Of a stretch of 64,000 nt of DNA, positions 12,016-24,944 are shown piece by piece. This stretch comes from Terebella lapidaria (Eukaryota; Annelida; Polychaeta; Terebellida; Terebellidae), in assembly GCA_949152475.1 (NCBI GenBank), contig OX424560.1, positions 19,841,106 to 19,905,105 on the forward strand, written 5' to 3'. A program made the position numbers and the translations under genes. Numbering within the stretch: position 1 is the stretch's first letter; the number at the start of each line of letters is the position of its first letter. Under the pieces are notes generated by a model. That model saw nothing but the letters and a program-made list of their open reading frames with translations, was not told the DNA's origin and made no database searches.

Positions 12016-13739
12016 GTCAGTTTTGTCGTAGCCGTACGGCGCACCTACGATTTTATTCATAAGTTCAATTTCAATGTTTGAGTTTGATTTAAGCTTCAAC
12101 GTTCACTTGATTGAAAATCCTTATAACTATTTACGTGTAGCTATTCAAGTGCATAAGTCGTAATAAATCAATGATAAATGAATGGTGAGGTTGAGATAAC
12201 GTAAATTTATGATTTTAGTGACACCACTTTGTCTTAGCGGGGCTGCTTTGTAGTTTTAAACATTCTGCTCAAATAAATTACTTACATCATACAACTGTAA
12301 TCGTTGTATATTTGCCTCATAGTGTTCATATGAATAATTTGCATGTCTGTGTAATAATCTACAGGGTAAGGGCGTGACCCTATCAGAGACGTGACGTCAC
12401 AATGCCTTGGCTGTCATACGTACTATACATAGGCATATGCGGAAATTACACAGGATATATGCAGGAAACAGGCTATCAGTAACGTCTGAATCGGATACTC
12501 CCTGATGGAGGAAATAACGGATATGAGGAAACAAGGGATAATCTCACTTACATGCATTATCCCAGCATTCAGCGACTGTTTTGGATTTTTAACCAATCAA
12601 CGTGAAATATATATTTGTACAGGTCCGTTTCAGTGTACATATCAATTACATGTATATTTTGAATACGTCTTTGTGTTATGTAATAGTTTCCGTTTTCGTA
12701 ATAAAGAGTTGATACTCCCTTGCATTTGCTACGTTTTCCGGATGTATCTCTTATAAATAAGATATGCACAAATATCCATTGAACATCCTTTTGGGCCTAG
12801 ACATACTCATGAGATTCCCTATTCTTTGATGATCACACAACACACATATACATTAACTTATCTTACGGTTCTAAGAGATGACCAACGCCATAATCCTAAG
12901 TAATCATGTAATTAAGTAGCATAAACGTCTCATTTATATTCACTCAACATTGATATTACCTTTTTGACGGCATGATTTGTTGCTCTATTCCGGCTAGGTA
13001 TTGGAATTTTTACTGTGGTTCAAGCCACACGTATTATTGTTTTCGCAGAAAGACGTCATGATTTCATATCCGTCATAATGTACCGCTATCACACCCCATA
13101 AGAGCAATGCAACATTGCACAGCATTATGACCACAAGCACATACACTTCTTGCTTGCTGTTTCCATTTGTGTCATGACGTGAGCAATTAGTTACCAACAA
13201 CTGGAACTGAATACGACTGGGTAAAGTGCGCACGAAACACGCTCCATTGCACGATAGATTGTCTTAAAATATGCTACTGAATTAATGATAATGGATACTG
13301 CGGCACTAAATATAACGAATACGATGTTGTCAGCATGCTGAAATATTTCATTGACAACACATCCGTTGAGTTGGGTTTGCTATTTTCCAAAAACAAAAAA
13401 CAAAAAAAACAATACGGTTGGCATCTCTATACGTGTATATAAGTATACGTATATATATTTACGTGTATATTTACGTGTATATAAGTATACGTATATATAT
13501 ATATATATTCAGGTGTATATAAGTGGATTCAATATACAGACGACTCCAATCTGCAGATTGATAAACCCAGCTTACAGTGTTTGAATATGTCATGTCATTG
13601 CATTTGCAATTTTACTGGAACTATCGAAGTTCTTGATATTCTTATGAAAATATACCACACAATGAGTAAGCAATTTCATTAAAACTAAACTATGGTGTAG
13701 CTTTCACGGTGATTGAATTATCCATAAATAACTTCGCCA
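12016..13739. other. Downstream of MS4A-like exon 3; last exon not found
   Basis: Probably intron 3 or 3' sequence of the gene. A (GTATA)n-rich tract lies at about 13425-13520. I cannot identify a terminal exon or polyadenylation site with confidence. Confidence 0.35.
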
Positions 13740-16019
13740 TAACAAAGGACACTGCTGACTTCGAGCATTCTCCAGTTGCACCATGAAGTTAGTTTTTATG
13801 GTCCTTCTGATGTAACCGAGCGAATGACAAGTCCCCAAACCCACTTCTCTCCTTCCCTGAACGTCCCTTTATTATTGCAACCCGTTGTTATGGTCGATAT
13901 TTAGTCAGCTCTCCAATTCTCCATCGAATTCAAGGTTTCTCTTACGTACATCAATTCATTATGTGGGTCCCTGCAGGATGGAAATTAATATCGGTCCATA
14001 GACGTCATATACAGTGCTTATTTTTAATGAATATTCTATCGAGTATAATAGGTAAGCCGCAAGTGCAAATATGTCGTTATAACGGTTTTTGAGACTCTTC
14101 TCACCAAGCCTGATCTTGTTTTTGCTGTTAATTCATGATCAGTTTTATCACAGGTTCATCACTGTGCGATACTCCATAACGCTCTGATATGTTGAATAAA
14201 ACAGAGATCACAATATTCCTGAGGTTGAGTGACTGTGATTTCAAAACACATACAATCTAACGTACTTGAACGGAAACTACATGTGCGTTTGAAACGTTCT
14301 ACAGCCTGCTTCCAATGCACATATTTCCATGCTTTTGATATAGATACGAAAGTGTTAACTCCTATTGTATCATATCATTATTTATCTGGATAAATATGAA
14401 TGAACGTTGCCCCGTAATACATGTACCACTCGTCCACTGAAAACATACCACTTAATCCGCCTCGCACATTTTCAACCCTAATGAATTTAGAGGAACAAGC
14501 AGCATACGATAATTGGGCCAGTATTCTAACCTACTTTTTGTTCGTTAGTTTCCACAGTATAAGTCATAGTTATTCCATATTATCAATAATGTGACGTTAC
14601 CAATGAGAGACAATAAATATGTGAAAATACATATTTTTACTTTTTTTTCAAATCTATAAAAATCATCTGGATCAATCAGTAGGATATAAATTTTTCCCCA
14701 CATTTGAACGGTTGTTACATAGTATAGACTAATTACAAGAGTCATGTAATTTTGTTGATTCACCAATTGATAACCGATTGAAACAGAACATTTCAGCCAA
14801 ATCAAAAGGTAAAGAGAGTAAATCGTCATATGAAACTTGACATTATGCTACCCGATATATGAGGAACTGTTGTCAAAAGGAGTGTATGGACTCCAATTGT
14901 GATACCACTCTGACAGCAATAGAATTCGTTACAAATCGAACCACATGATGACCTCAGTAATACGCTACTGCGCTAAAAGTGTGACATACAACTGGATTAT
15001 ATCAGATCGTGACCTCGCGAGCACAGCCAGTTGTCAATTGTCAATGCAACAGAATGATGGATGATGGATCACGTGTTTATGACATTACATGCTGTATAAT
15101 TATTCGTAGTAAATGTAAGTGATTTCCCGGAAAAGAGCTATTTGCCAATGTGAAGGGGAAGTCACATTCTGTCTATGGTTATTTAGTAAGTTCTGCTATG
15201 ATACGGTAATATACATGTATGTGGGGGTCAATGTCCGTCAACACACTCTCCAACCTAGTTTTGGATATGTATGTTTCACATTTAGTTGTGTAGTGCAAAG
15301 CTTCGGTATAGGGTACGACTATATAAGCGATAATATTTAAATATACTCCAACTACAAATTTATCTTTAAGATTTTAATACACATCTGCAACCACATGATT
15401 AAATTTGATTAGTCATATATGCAAGTTTTGAAAGAAGCTATTAACATTCAATGAACACCTAATTGATGTTTTATTGTCGTCCGCCCAACACAAATATCAA
15501 TCTAGGGTGGCTGGCTCCTGTTGTGGACAGAACTTGCTTTATTCCCCTCTGCACAATTCCTCTGATGGAGCGTTGACTTAGTTATACAATGTGTGCTCAA
15601 ATGGGAGTCAGCATTGCACGACTTCGACAGCAAAGTCTACGGGATTCCACTCTTTCTACCTTGGTTATTGAGTACTAAACTTTGTCGTGTACATGTATGT
15701 CTTCAAAGCGTACCTTTTCACAACCAATAGGCATTTCGTCTGAGAAGAAGGGGTTTATAAAAGTAATATATAAATTCATATAATTCCATCTAGCAGTGCA
15801 CTGCAGTACATATGGCAGTGCATATGTACAATCACATGTCGGGAATTATGCGCATTGCAGTCCTTGAGATATGAATCATATGAAAACACTTGTACAATTT
15901 TAAAATGAATTATTCTTCACAAAATATTTTGGGGAATTATGTGTTTATCCGTTCTGATTCATCATAATTGGTTGTGCAATTGGTTATATATTCCGTTCGT
16001 CCAATAACGTTGCAGACAC

Positions 16020-17012
16020 CGAGTACTCTCTAGTTGCACCATAAAGTTATTTCAAATGGTCCGTCTCATGGAGCCAAACAAATCATTCTATCTCCTTTCA
16101 TTAATACCACTCCATAACTGTAACGCGCTGGTACGTTCTACATTTGATTATCTGACTCCAGTACGTCTGTGATATGGTATTCATAGACTTAAATTATTGC
16201 ATGTTTGTCTCTCAATTTGTTATGTAATTTATATATGGGCAATTCTTTCTTCACTGTTGAATTCACCCCACATTCACACAAGTTCAGTTTAACTGTCTAC
16301 GCTCTCGATATGGAAACATGCTACACAGTACGTAGGCAATTTCATTTAAAACATATTATGTGGTAGCTTCCACCTTGAATAAATTATTCATGAATAATCT
16401 CTCATAACAAAGTACACCGCTGAGTTCAAGCATTCTCCATTTGCTCCATTCATTGGTACTTCTGATGTAACCGAGCGAATTGAAGGTCCCTGAAACCCAT
16501 CTCTAACCTTCCCTAAACAACACTTCATTATTGCAACCTGCTGGTGTTGTCGATATTTAGCTAGATCTCCAACTCGTCATCGGTTTCAAGGTTCCTCTTA
16601 GGTACATCGATTCCTTATTTGGGTCCCTGCATGATGGAGATTAATACTGGTGAATCAACGCCACGTATTACTCCAATGTAATGGAGATTATTTCGATAAT
16701 ATCGATACAGGTACAACAAGTGCCGAGATAGCATATGTTATTGGCACTTGTCGCACCATGCCTGATGTGTTATATGTTAATTCAGATTCAGTCCCATCAC
16801 GGCTTCATGACTGAGCAATATTTCACCAACCAGCGAGAACAGTTATCAGTTGCAATCGCAGTGACTTTTTATAAAGTTGTCAGGTCTGAAGTGTAAACTT
16901 CAAAATTTGCTTGGTACATACATACATACATTGGTACAAGTGCACATGTTTTCCTGCTTATATGACATATAAGGTGTCAATTTCTATTGCAACCTATCAC
17001 TTTTATCATACT

Positions 17013-17076
<64 letters not shown>

Positions 17077-20000
17077 CTATGTGCATAATGCATCGACTTT
17101 CTGACCAAGTGTATTTTTACACATTATGTGTGAGTTTTTACAATATCTATTTTACACCATAGTTGTCACATGATAATGATGAGTTGGTATTGCATGTTCC
17201 CTGTTATTCTAATAGAGAATCACACTCCATTATTAATAAGTAAGAGGCAGCAAATAATCCTGTTGACTGAATCTGCATGGCCAGATTGAGCTCCAGTTTC
17301 CATATCAATGCAGACATACTCGTATGGACTTCCACGTCAATAGTTTGTGATACAAACGCAACACTCTCATACATGTATCTCGCTAATGCACTAGAGCTCG
17401 TCATCTCATCGCTAACTGGATTCTGTCAGGTCATGACCTCATATACATAGCCAATTGTGATATCTCACGTGTCTATGGCATTACACGCCGCACAATTATT
17501 CATAAAATGTGGGAGTGATTACCCAGAAACGGGCATTACGCCAATGTAGAGGGGAATAGCAGGGGAAGTCATATTTTGATCATGGTTAATTGGTAAATTA
17601 GTGTTCCATTGTACTGCTATAAAAGGACATTACATGTATATGTGGGGTCACTGTCCGTCAATATCATTGTATTGACTTTTACTTTTGTCTTGTATTGGAT
17701 ACATATGTATACATGACTGTGTTCAGTGATGCAGGCAAATTTTTGAAAGATATGCATGATTCATGGTAAACACAGACTAGTCCTGACGCAATTAATACTC
17801 AATGAACATGGGTCGTCTATTTGATATCTTTGTTGTCGTTTGCCTAACACAAATGTCAATCTGGGGAAGATGGCTTCTGTTGTGAACATAACTTGCTCTA
17901 ATGCCCTCGACATGATTCCTCCGATGTAATGTTTACTCAGTGATACAATGAATATTCTCAGAGTGGAGAGGGTTTTCATAATTGCAGAATTTAAAACAGT
18001 AAAGGCATTTAGGATGTAGTTTGATTTATGGCTTAGAGGGAACTAAAATTAGTTCTTTCAAGTTGACCCTCTCATCAACTAGTCATCACAGTGTCCGTTT
18101 AAGAACATATTACTATGTATCCAACGATTTAGCCCCACTTTTCATTTTGCATTATTAATGCAAATTTATTAATAATTAATGTAACTTATTAATTATTATT
18201 GCATTATTAATGTAACTTATACGCTATTCCAGAGCTAATTTCAAAGATGAGGACTTTGTTTATTGAAGTGCCCAGCTAGTCTCTAAACTGCTGCCACAAG
18301 ATATGTTTATCAAGATTTATAGCTGCCTATAGAAATTCTACGCACGTCATGATCTGGTTGATAATCACACCAAATCCATGAATGTCATGCAAATAGATCT
18401 AGTTTCATGTTAATTCATGACGGGTGCCACTAGTGGGGCAGGATATGCTCACTCTTTCCGGAACACTTGATTCACCTCCGAATGGCCATTCTTGGGGGTT
18501 CATGAGTTTCCCTGTTATTTTTGTTTTCCCTCACTTCGTATATCTGATATGACATTCTGTCCCCGGACTATAAGATTGGATAACGGTCCCTGTTTTGTTT
18601 GCTCGGAATACTTAATACTGGGTATTGATTCTACGTCGATTCTACGTCTATAATAGACGTATCTATTATACGTCGACCGATATGTATAATTGCTAATGGG
18701 ATACGTTACTTATATATAATGTAGACCATTTTAATATTGAAGATTGTACGGTTATAATCGCCACTCATTGCCCATGTACGAAAGACGATCAAATTGTTAG
18801 ACAATACGTTATTCTCCCAGGGGATTCTGCAAAATATGTCCAAAATCGTCCTTTGATATGGTTGTTTCAAACAAATTTGCTGCCAGAGCAAGCACATTTT
18901 GCCATCGACTAAACACCGCACCTAAGGTTTATTGGAAACACGCTCTCATCAACATGATCAAGATGGGAGGTTTACGGTGGGCGGTGATAATTGATGATAG
19001 CAAAAGCAGTATAATTCCTATATAAGGCCCTCGACTGATAAACGATCCGGTGGGCCCCATTGATGGTCGATGTTATTACTTTGCGATAGCTGGTCAGTAA
19101 TTGGGCAGAGAAATTTTATGACTAATGAGTGGCTTCAGAAAGTCGCGTTAATTCATCATATTTGGAACAACAACTATGTAAATAATTATTATTGTTCATT
19201 AATGTAACTGTCAATTCATCTCCACCAATACTGTTAGATGATATATCTGATAAAGGTATTACCCCTTTTTCAGAATCGTTGTTTCATTGCAACAGTTACC
19301 TAAGAGTAGTTTTGGGGAGAATGGCGATACAAAAACATTTACATTTGATACGACACTATCGGGCGGATTGAATATCCAAAGGCTAACATCTTCAAATTTT
19401 TCGTCTCTTCCACGCGCAAATGGTCTTTGATGTCTGCCAATGATGAATACCAAAACATGTCATTTTCCACATCATGTGTAGTTATAGGGATTCACAAATA
19501 TATTTACGGTCCTCTTTTATAGCTGGCTTTGAGTCAATAATTGAATTATCTCTGGTAAACCAAACGTTCAGACTTTACCATCTATTAGGGAGTTGATCTC
19601 AAATGTCACTCTCCGGACAAAGATGAATACACAATATTGGAATATATGTCAGTGATACGCTAAGGAATAGCAATTAACTTTTTTCAGGCATAATCAGAAT
19701 CAAGGCTTTTTCCAAGGTTGCTATTGAAATGTATTTTTCGACTACGATTGAGACTACACTGTGATTATGAGATCACGAAATCCAAAACGGATAACGCTCG
19801 GAATAAATACGGACAGAATACCATTTGAATGGAAAAAAATGCACACAAGACATGTTGGTCCATGCATGTAAATATTTTCATTAAATATCCATATTTCTCC
19901 AATCCCAAGATACATTAATCCTGATTGCAGTCTTCAATTGAATCATGCAATAGCAATTTCACTCTGACTATCGAAACTCATATGAATATGGATATTCATA

Positions 20001-20350
20001 TGAAAACATATTATACAGTAAGCAGGCAATGTCATTAGATAATATAGGATGGTGTAGCTGTCACTCTAATTAAACTTACCATGAATAACTTCTTCATAAC
20101 AAAGGACACCGCTGGCATCAAGCATTCTCCAGTTGCACCATGGAATTAGCTCGAATGGTCCTTCTGATGTAACCGAGCAAATGACAAGCCCTCAAACCCA
20201 CTTCCCTTCTTCCCTAAACGTCACTGCATTATTGCCACCTGCTGTTGTTGTCCATATTTAGTCAGCTCTCCAATACGTCACTGGTTTCAAGGTTCCTTTC
20301 ACGTACATCGATTCATTATGTGGGTCGCTATATGGTGGAAATTAATATCG
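16020..20350 (+). repeat. Segmental copy S1 (pairs with 32290-36800)
   Basis: Collinear with 32290-36800 at about 90-95% identity by eye. Matching points include the A block (16032 and 32305; 16435 and 32709), 'cactagtggg...ggatat...gctc' (18427 and 34621), 'aaaatcgtcctttgatatgg' (about 18842 and 35348) and the acceptor-like 'ccctttttcagaatcgttg' (about 19262 and 35717). S2 carries an extra ~0.3 kb near 34850-35160. Confidence 0.7.
17015..17074 (+). repeat. (AT)n microsatellite
   Basis: About 30 AT dinucleotides. An apparent reading frame across it encodes only alternating Ile-Tyr and is rejected as a gene. Confidence 0.95.
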
Positions 20351-21860
20351 GTCCATGGACACCATATACAGTGCCTAATCTTAATGTATTCAGTATAATA
20401 GGTTAGCTGCCAGTTATTTAACTGATATTGGGATTCTTCTCACCAAGCCTGATCTTGTTTATGTTGTTAATTTATTATCAGTCTTATCACAGGTTCATTA
20501 CTGGACGGTATTCGATGGTGAATGAAACAGCAAACCCAGTTATTGCTCAGTTTGGAGTTAATGTGATTTCATAACATATGAAATCTGATATACGTGAAGG
20601 TAAAACTACCTGTAGCGTGTCACAAGTCAATGTAAGGCTTGCTACCAGTGAACATGTGTTGATATTGCTATGAAAATATCAATTTCTATTACATGCTATC
20701 AGTAGATTTCGAGAGTTATCTAAATATGAACATTACGTATGGATTTTTCTGACGTAGTATGTTCACAAATTTTGTTTTACTATCTACAATATATACCATA
20801 TTTATTATATCACATTATTAATGTGACTAGAAGAAAAAGTGGAACTATAACATTTTTATTTTCAAATCTGCAGATAATTTCATCTGAACAAATTAATACA
20901 AATATTTTTTACTGCTGTTTTGCTCTCTGACAGCGCATCGTATCTATCAGCTGAGAGAGAGAGAGAGAGAGAGAGAAAATAATTTGGCGGATTTAGATAA
21001 TACAATGTCACAGAAACCTACTAAGGTTGAGCGTCAGTATCCATATCAAACTTGACATAGTGTACCTCAATGAGTCTTCGGTACCTCAGGCGTAGAACTG
21101 TATAGAGGATGTATATACTTCGTTTGTCATCTGAAGTCTCACAAATAGTCTGCAATACAAACACAACACAGGATCTGTCGACAATACATTAGTGTTCATC
21201 AAATGTAGCACCGCCAACTGGATTCTGTCAGGTCATGACCTCAGATACACAGTCAGTTGTCGAGACAACAGATGGATCTCAAGTGCTTATGACATTACAT
21301 GCCGCACAATTACTCTGAATTTTCTGGGAAAGATCATTACACGTCATAGAGGGAAATAGCAGTGGAGGTCATTTTGTTTGTTTGTGGTTAGAGTGATGTT
21401 GGGAGAAAGGTATGGATTTTGCCATATATTTGTGACCGAAAGAAGAAAACATAATAGTAATTTATTGCGCTTGTTATGCCCAAATAGATGCCCCTTCCTC
21501 ATTGATTTCGTTCAGTTTCTAGTGGAGGTCGTTTGAGTTTGTTGACATTACTGTTATATTCGGTGCTCTGTATCCCTTCATGCAATGCAGATCCAGCTTA
21601 CTCGCATACACTATGTATTAGAGCGTAAGGTAGGTTGATGTGGTTGATGATGTCTGCATCTGATCAACCACAGTGTTCTGATTCGTCACATGGGGTTGCT
21701 TTAACTGGGGAGGTTTAACTGGGCTGTGGTAATTGATAATAGCACAAGCAGTATGATTCATATATTAGGCCATCCACTGATAAACGATCTGGTGGGCACC
21801 ATTGCTGGTCGATGTTACTAATTACTTAAATAATTATTATTGTTCATAAAGTTATCACTC
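19260..21860 (+). repeat. Tandem copy T1
   Basis: Direct tandem partner of T2 (21861-24597), about 90-95% alike. The offset is about 2.6 kb at the left and exactly 2910 bp after a ~0.3-kb insertion in T2 (for example 'tattgctcag' at 20541 and 23451). T1 has an internal deletion of about 20 bp that breaks the short frame conserved in T2 and S2. A (GA)n run lies at about 20953-20976. Confidence 0.75.
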
Positions 21861-21867
21861 CTTTTTC

Positions 21868-22176
21868 AGAATTGTTGTTTCATTGCAGCAGTTGCCTAAG
21901 AGAGGTTTTTGGGAGAATGGTGATAGAAAAACATTTACATTTGATACGACACTATCGGGCGAGTTTCACGAATTAGTTCATATTGAATATCCAAAGGCTG
22001 ACATGTTCAAACTTTGCTGTTTGATGTTCAAATCACCTTTGATGTCTGCCAATGATGAATACCACAACATTTTAATTTCCACATCATATGTAGTTATAGG
22101 GATTCACAAATATATATACGGTCCTCTTTTACAGCTGGCAATAATGGGGTACCTTCGCCAATTGCAAATTCATTGA
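21868..22176 (+). pseudogene. Recurring short open frame in segmental repeats
   Basis: After an acceptor-like CCTTTTTCAG the frame reads through QQLPKRGFWENGDRKTFTFD and on to an IEYPKAD motif. The copy at 35727-35966 encodes QQLPKRGFLEDGDTKTFTFD with the same downstream motif, while the copy at about 19273 is broken by a ~20-bp deletion. I do not recognise the protein. It may be an exon remnant of an anciently duplicated gene, or chance openness in recent duplicates. Similarity between copies is expected from the DNA identity alone, so it is weak evidence for coding. Confidence 0.25.
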
Positions 22177-22437
22177 ATCTTTCAGTAAAGACCCACGTTG
22201 CATTTAATGCCCTCTTCTGGGAAAACCTTCCATGCACAACAAAGTAAGTATTGTTGACAAATTTTGGTCGCCTTACTGGTCAGCACCGACCATGTCCTAT
22301 GAATATCAATTAGTTTTAGTCATGCATGATTAAACTCTGAAAATTGGAATGCCTTTATATGGCAACGTGGGTCTAATTACAGGAAGGCACAAACAATTTG
22401 TACCTTTCGATAATGTACCCCATTGTCAGAAAAAAAT
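22140..22437. mobile_element. ~0.3-kb MITE-like insertion
   Basis: Present in T2 and absent at the matching sites in T1 (about 19525) and S2 (about 36012), where 'agctggcttt' runs straight into 'tcaataa'. The ends are inverted (AATGGGGTAC near 22143 and GTACCCCATT near 22430), and a second inner pair surrounds GACCCACGTTG. Exact ends and target duplication are uncertain by a few bases. No coding capacity. Confidence 0.6.
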
Positions 22438-24597
22438 CAATAACTGAATTATCACTGGTAAACCACACGTTTAGACCTGACCATCTATTAGGGAGGTGAT
22501 CTCAAATGTCACGCTCCGGACAAAGATAAAACACAATATTGGTATATATGTTAGTGATACGGTAATGAATTGCAATCAACTTTTTTCCCCGGCATCATGA
22601 GAATCAAAGGTCTTTCAAAAATTACTATTAAAATGTATTTTATTAGTAACCTACCACCGGTATGACTACATTGTGGTTATGAGATTAAAAAATCCAAAAC
22701 GGATAAAGCTCGGAGTAAATACAGACAAAATACCATTTGAAATAAAACAAAAATGCACAAATATTTCATGCATGAATGCATGAAATATTTTCATTAAACA
22801 TCCATATTCCCCCAATCCCAGGACACATTAATCCTGACTAAATTCTTCAATTGAATCATGCAATAGCAATTTCACTCTAACTGTCGAAGCTCTGGATATT
22901 CATATGAAAACATACATGTACCATACAGTAACCAGGCAATATCATTACATAAAGCAAGATGGTGTCGCTTCCACTCTAATTAAACCTGCCATAAGTAACT
23001 TCTTCATAACAAAAAACACCGCTGACATCGGGCATTCTCCAGTTGCACCATGAAATTAAATCTAATGGTCCTTCTGATATATCCGAGCAAATGACGAGCC
23101 ATCAAACTCACATCTCTCCTTCCCTAAACGTCACTGCATTATTGCAACCTGCTGTTGTTGTCCATATTTAGTCAGCTCTCCAATACGTCATTGGTTTCGA
23201 GGTTCCATTGACGTACATCGATTCATTATGTGGGTCGCTATATGGTGGAAATTAATATCGGTCCATGGACGCCATATACGGTGCTTAATCTTAATGTATT
23301 AAGTATAATATGTTAGCTACCAGTTTTTAAACTGATATTGGGATTCTTCTCACCAAGCCTGATCTTGTTGATGTTGTTAATTTATGATCAGTCTTATCAC
23401 AGGTTCATTACTGGACGATATTCGATGGTGAATGAAACAGCAAACCCAGTTATTGCTCAGTTTGGAGTTAGTGTGATTTCATAACACATGAAATCTGATA
23501 TACGTGAAGGTAAAACTACCTGTAGCGTTTCACAAGTCAATGTAAGGCTTGCTACCAGTGAACATGTGTTGATATTGCTATGAGAATATCAATTTCTATT
23601 ACATGCTATCAGTAGATTTCGATAGTTATCGAAATATGAACATTATGTATGGATTTTTCTGACGTAGTTTATGTTCACACATTTTGTTTTACTATCTACA
23701 ATATATACCATACTTGTTATATCACATTATTAATGTGACTAAAAGAAAAAGTGGAACTATAACATTTTTATTTTCAAATCTGCAGACAATTTCATCTGAA
23801 CAAATTAACACAAATTTTGTTTACTGCTGTTTTGCTCTCTGACAGCGCATCGTATCTATCAGCTGAGAGAGAGAGACAGAGAAAATAATTTGGCGGATTT
23901 AGATAATACAATGTCACAGAAACCTACTAAGGTTGAGCGTCAGTATCCATATCAAACTTGACATAGCGTACCTGAATGAGTCTTTGGTACCTCAGGCGTA
24001 GAACTGTATAGAGGATGTATATACTTCGTTTGTCATCTGAAGTCGCCCAAATAGTCTGCAATACAAACACAACACAGGATCTGTCGACAATACATTAGTG
24101 CTCATCAACTGTAGCACCGCCAACTGGATTCTGTCAGGTCATGACCTCAGATACACAGTCAGTTGTCGAGACAACAGATGGATCTCAAGTGCTTATGACA
24201 TTACATGCCGCACAATTACTCTGAATTTTATGGAAAAGATCATTACACGTAATAGAGGGAAATAGCAGTGGAGGTCATTTTGTTTGTTTGTGGTTAGAGT
24301 GATGTTGGGAGAAAGGTATGAATTTTGCCATATATTTGTGACCGAAAGAAGAAAACATATTAGTAATTTATTGCGCTTGTTATGCCCAAATAGATGCCCC
24401 ATCTCATTGATTTCGTTCAGTTTCTAGTGGAGGTCGTTTGAGTTCGTTGACATTACTGTTATATTCGGTGCTCTGTATCCCTTCATGCAATGCAAATCCA
24501 GCTTACTCGCATACACTATGTATTAGAGCGTAAGGTAGGTTGATGATGTCTGCATCTGATCAACCACAGTGTTCTGATTCGTCACATGGGGTTGCCC

Positions 24598-24850
24598 GAT
24601 TGTGATTGTATATTTACGCACCTGTCCTACAAACTTTCGTCGGGTTTGTTTCGGATTTCTAACATCATTTAACGATTATGTTTATGAGCAATTGTATACT
24701 AATTCCATCAGGTTTACAGTAGAAACAACTACATTTTTCACACTGTCCGTCCCTGATGACACCAGTATGTCTTTGGTTGGGTTTATTTATACTACAACAT
24801 GTTGTATTTTAGGCTTGGTATTGGCACCATCAACATCTGATTGTGTTGGT
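24598..24850 (+). repeat. Sub-block shared with 11690-11870 and 40766-41010
   Basis: This block ('acactgtc...gatgacacca...gttgtatttt...ggtggtaatat') is the left flank of the P element. Its relatives near 11820 and 40990 continue uninterrupted past the insertion point, so they act as empty sites. Confidence 0.65.
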
Positions 24851-24858
24851 GGTAATAT
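24851..24858 (+). repeat. Target-site duplication, left (GGTAATAT)
   Basis: GGTAATAT abuts the left terminal repeat and recurs at 32099-32106. If the element is taken to run from CA to TG, the duplication is the 7-bp GTAATAT. P-superfamily elements usually make 8-bp duplications. Confidence 0.75.
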
Positions 24859-24890
24859 CAAAGAGTGTAAAATCAATAAGAGGCCCAACT
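24859..24890 (+). repeat. P-element terminal inverted repeat, left
   Basis: Begins CAAAGAGTGTAAAATCAATA and is identical over 32 bp to the reverse complement of 32068-32099. Confidence 0.93.
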
Positions 24891-24931
24891 CACGTTGTTT
24901 TGCGTGACGTTTTGACACGCATCGCCACCAC

Positions 24932-24944
24932 GCGGCTGCGAAGT
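24932..24944 (+). repeat. P-element subterminal inverted repeat, left
   Basis: GCGGCTGCGAAGT, complementary to 32012-32024. Both copies lie 73-88 bp inside their element end and are preceded by a similar CGCCxCCA stretch. In Drosophila P, subterminal inverted repeats help transposition, so a transposase or host-factor binding role is a reasonable inference. Confidence 0.8.

Larger units (their letters stand above)
21861..24597 (+). repeat. Tandem copy T2
   Basis: Follows T1 head to tail. Homology ends abruptly at 'acatggggttgc' (about 24597), after which a different sub-block related to 11690-11870 and 40766-41010 begins. It carries the MITE-like insertion at about 22140-22437. Confidence 0.7.
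13740..24850 (+). repeat. Field of diverged 2-4 kb segmental repeats, left part
   Basis: The same ordered sub-blocks recur. Block A ('ccagttgcaccat...ggtccttctgatgtaaccgag', then 'gtcgatatttagtcagctctcc') lies near 13770, 16030, 16435, 20130 and 23040. Block D ('ggattctgtcaggtcatgacctca' and variants) lies near 15010, 17420, 21215 and 24125. Block F ('tatcaatct...ggcttctgttgtg...acttgct') lies near 15495 and 17850. Order and orientation are kept, so these are repeated segmental duplications rather than scattered insertions. Identity between copies runs from about 75% to 95% by eye. Confidence 0.75.

Noticed and set aside
12353..12372. Terminal exon of the MS4A-like gene at the CTACAG acceptor
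   Set aside because: Phase fits but it would add one residue before a stop, and the pyrimidine tract is poor. Left as a possibility only.
16911..17162. Plus-strand open frame across the (AT)n tract
   Set aside because: Its length comes from the Ile-Tyr-encoding microsatellite; no other support.
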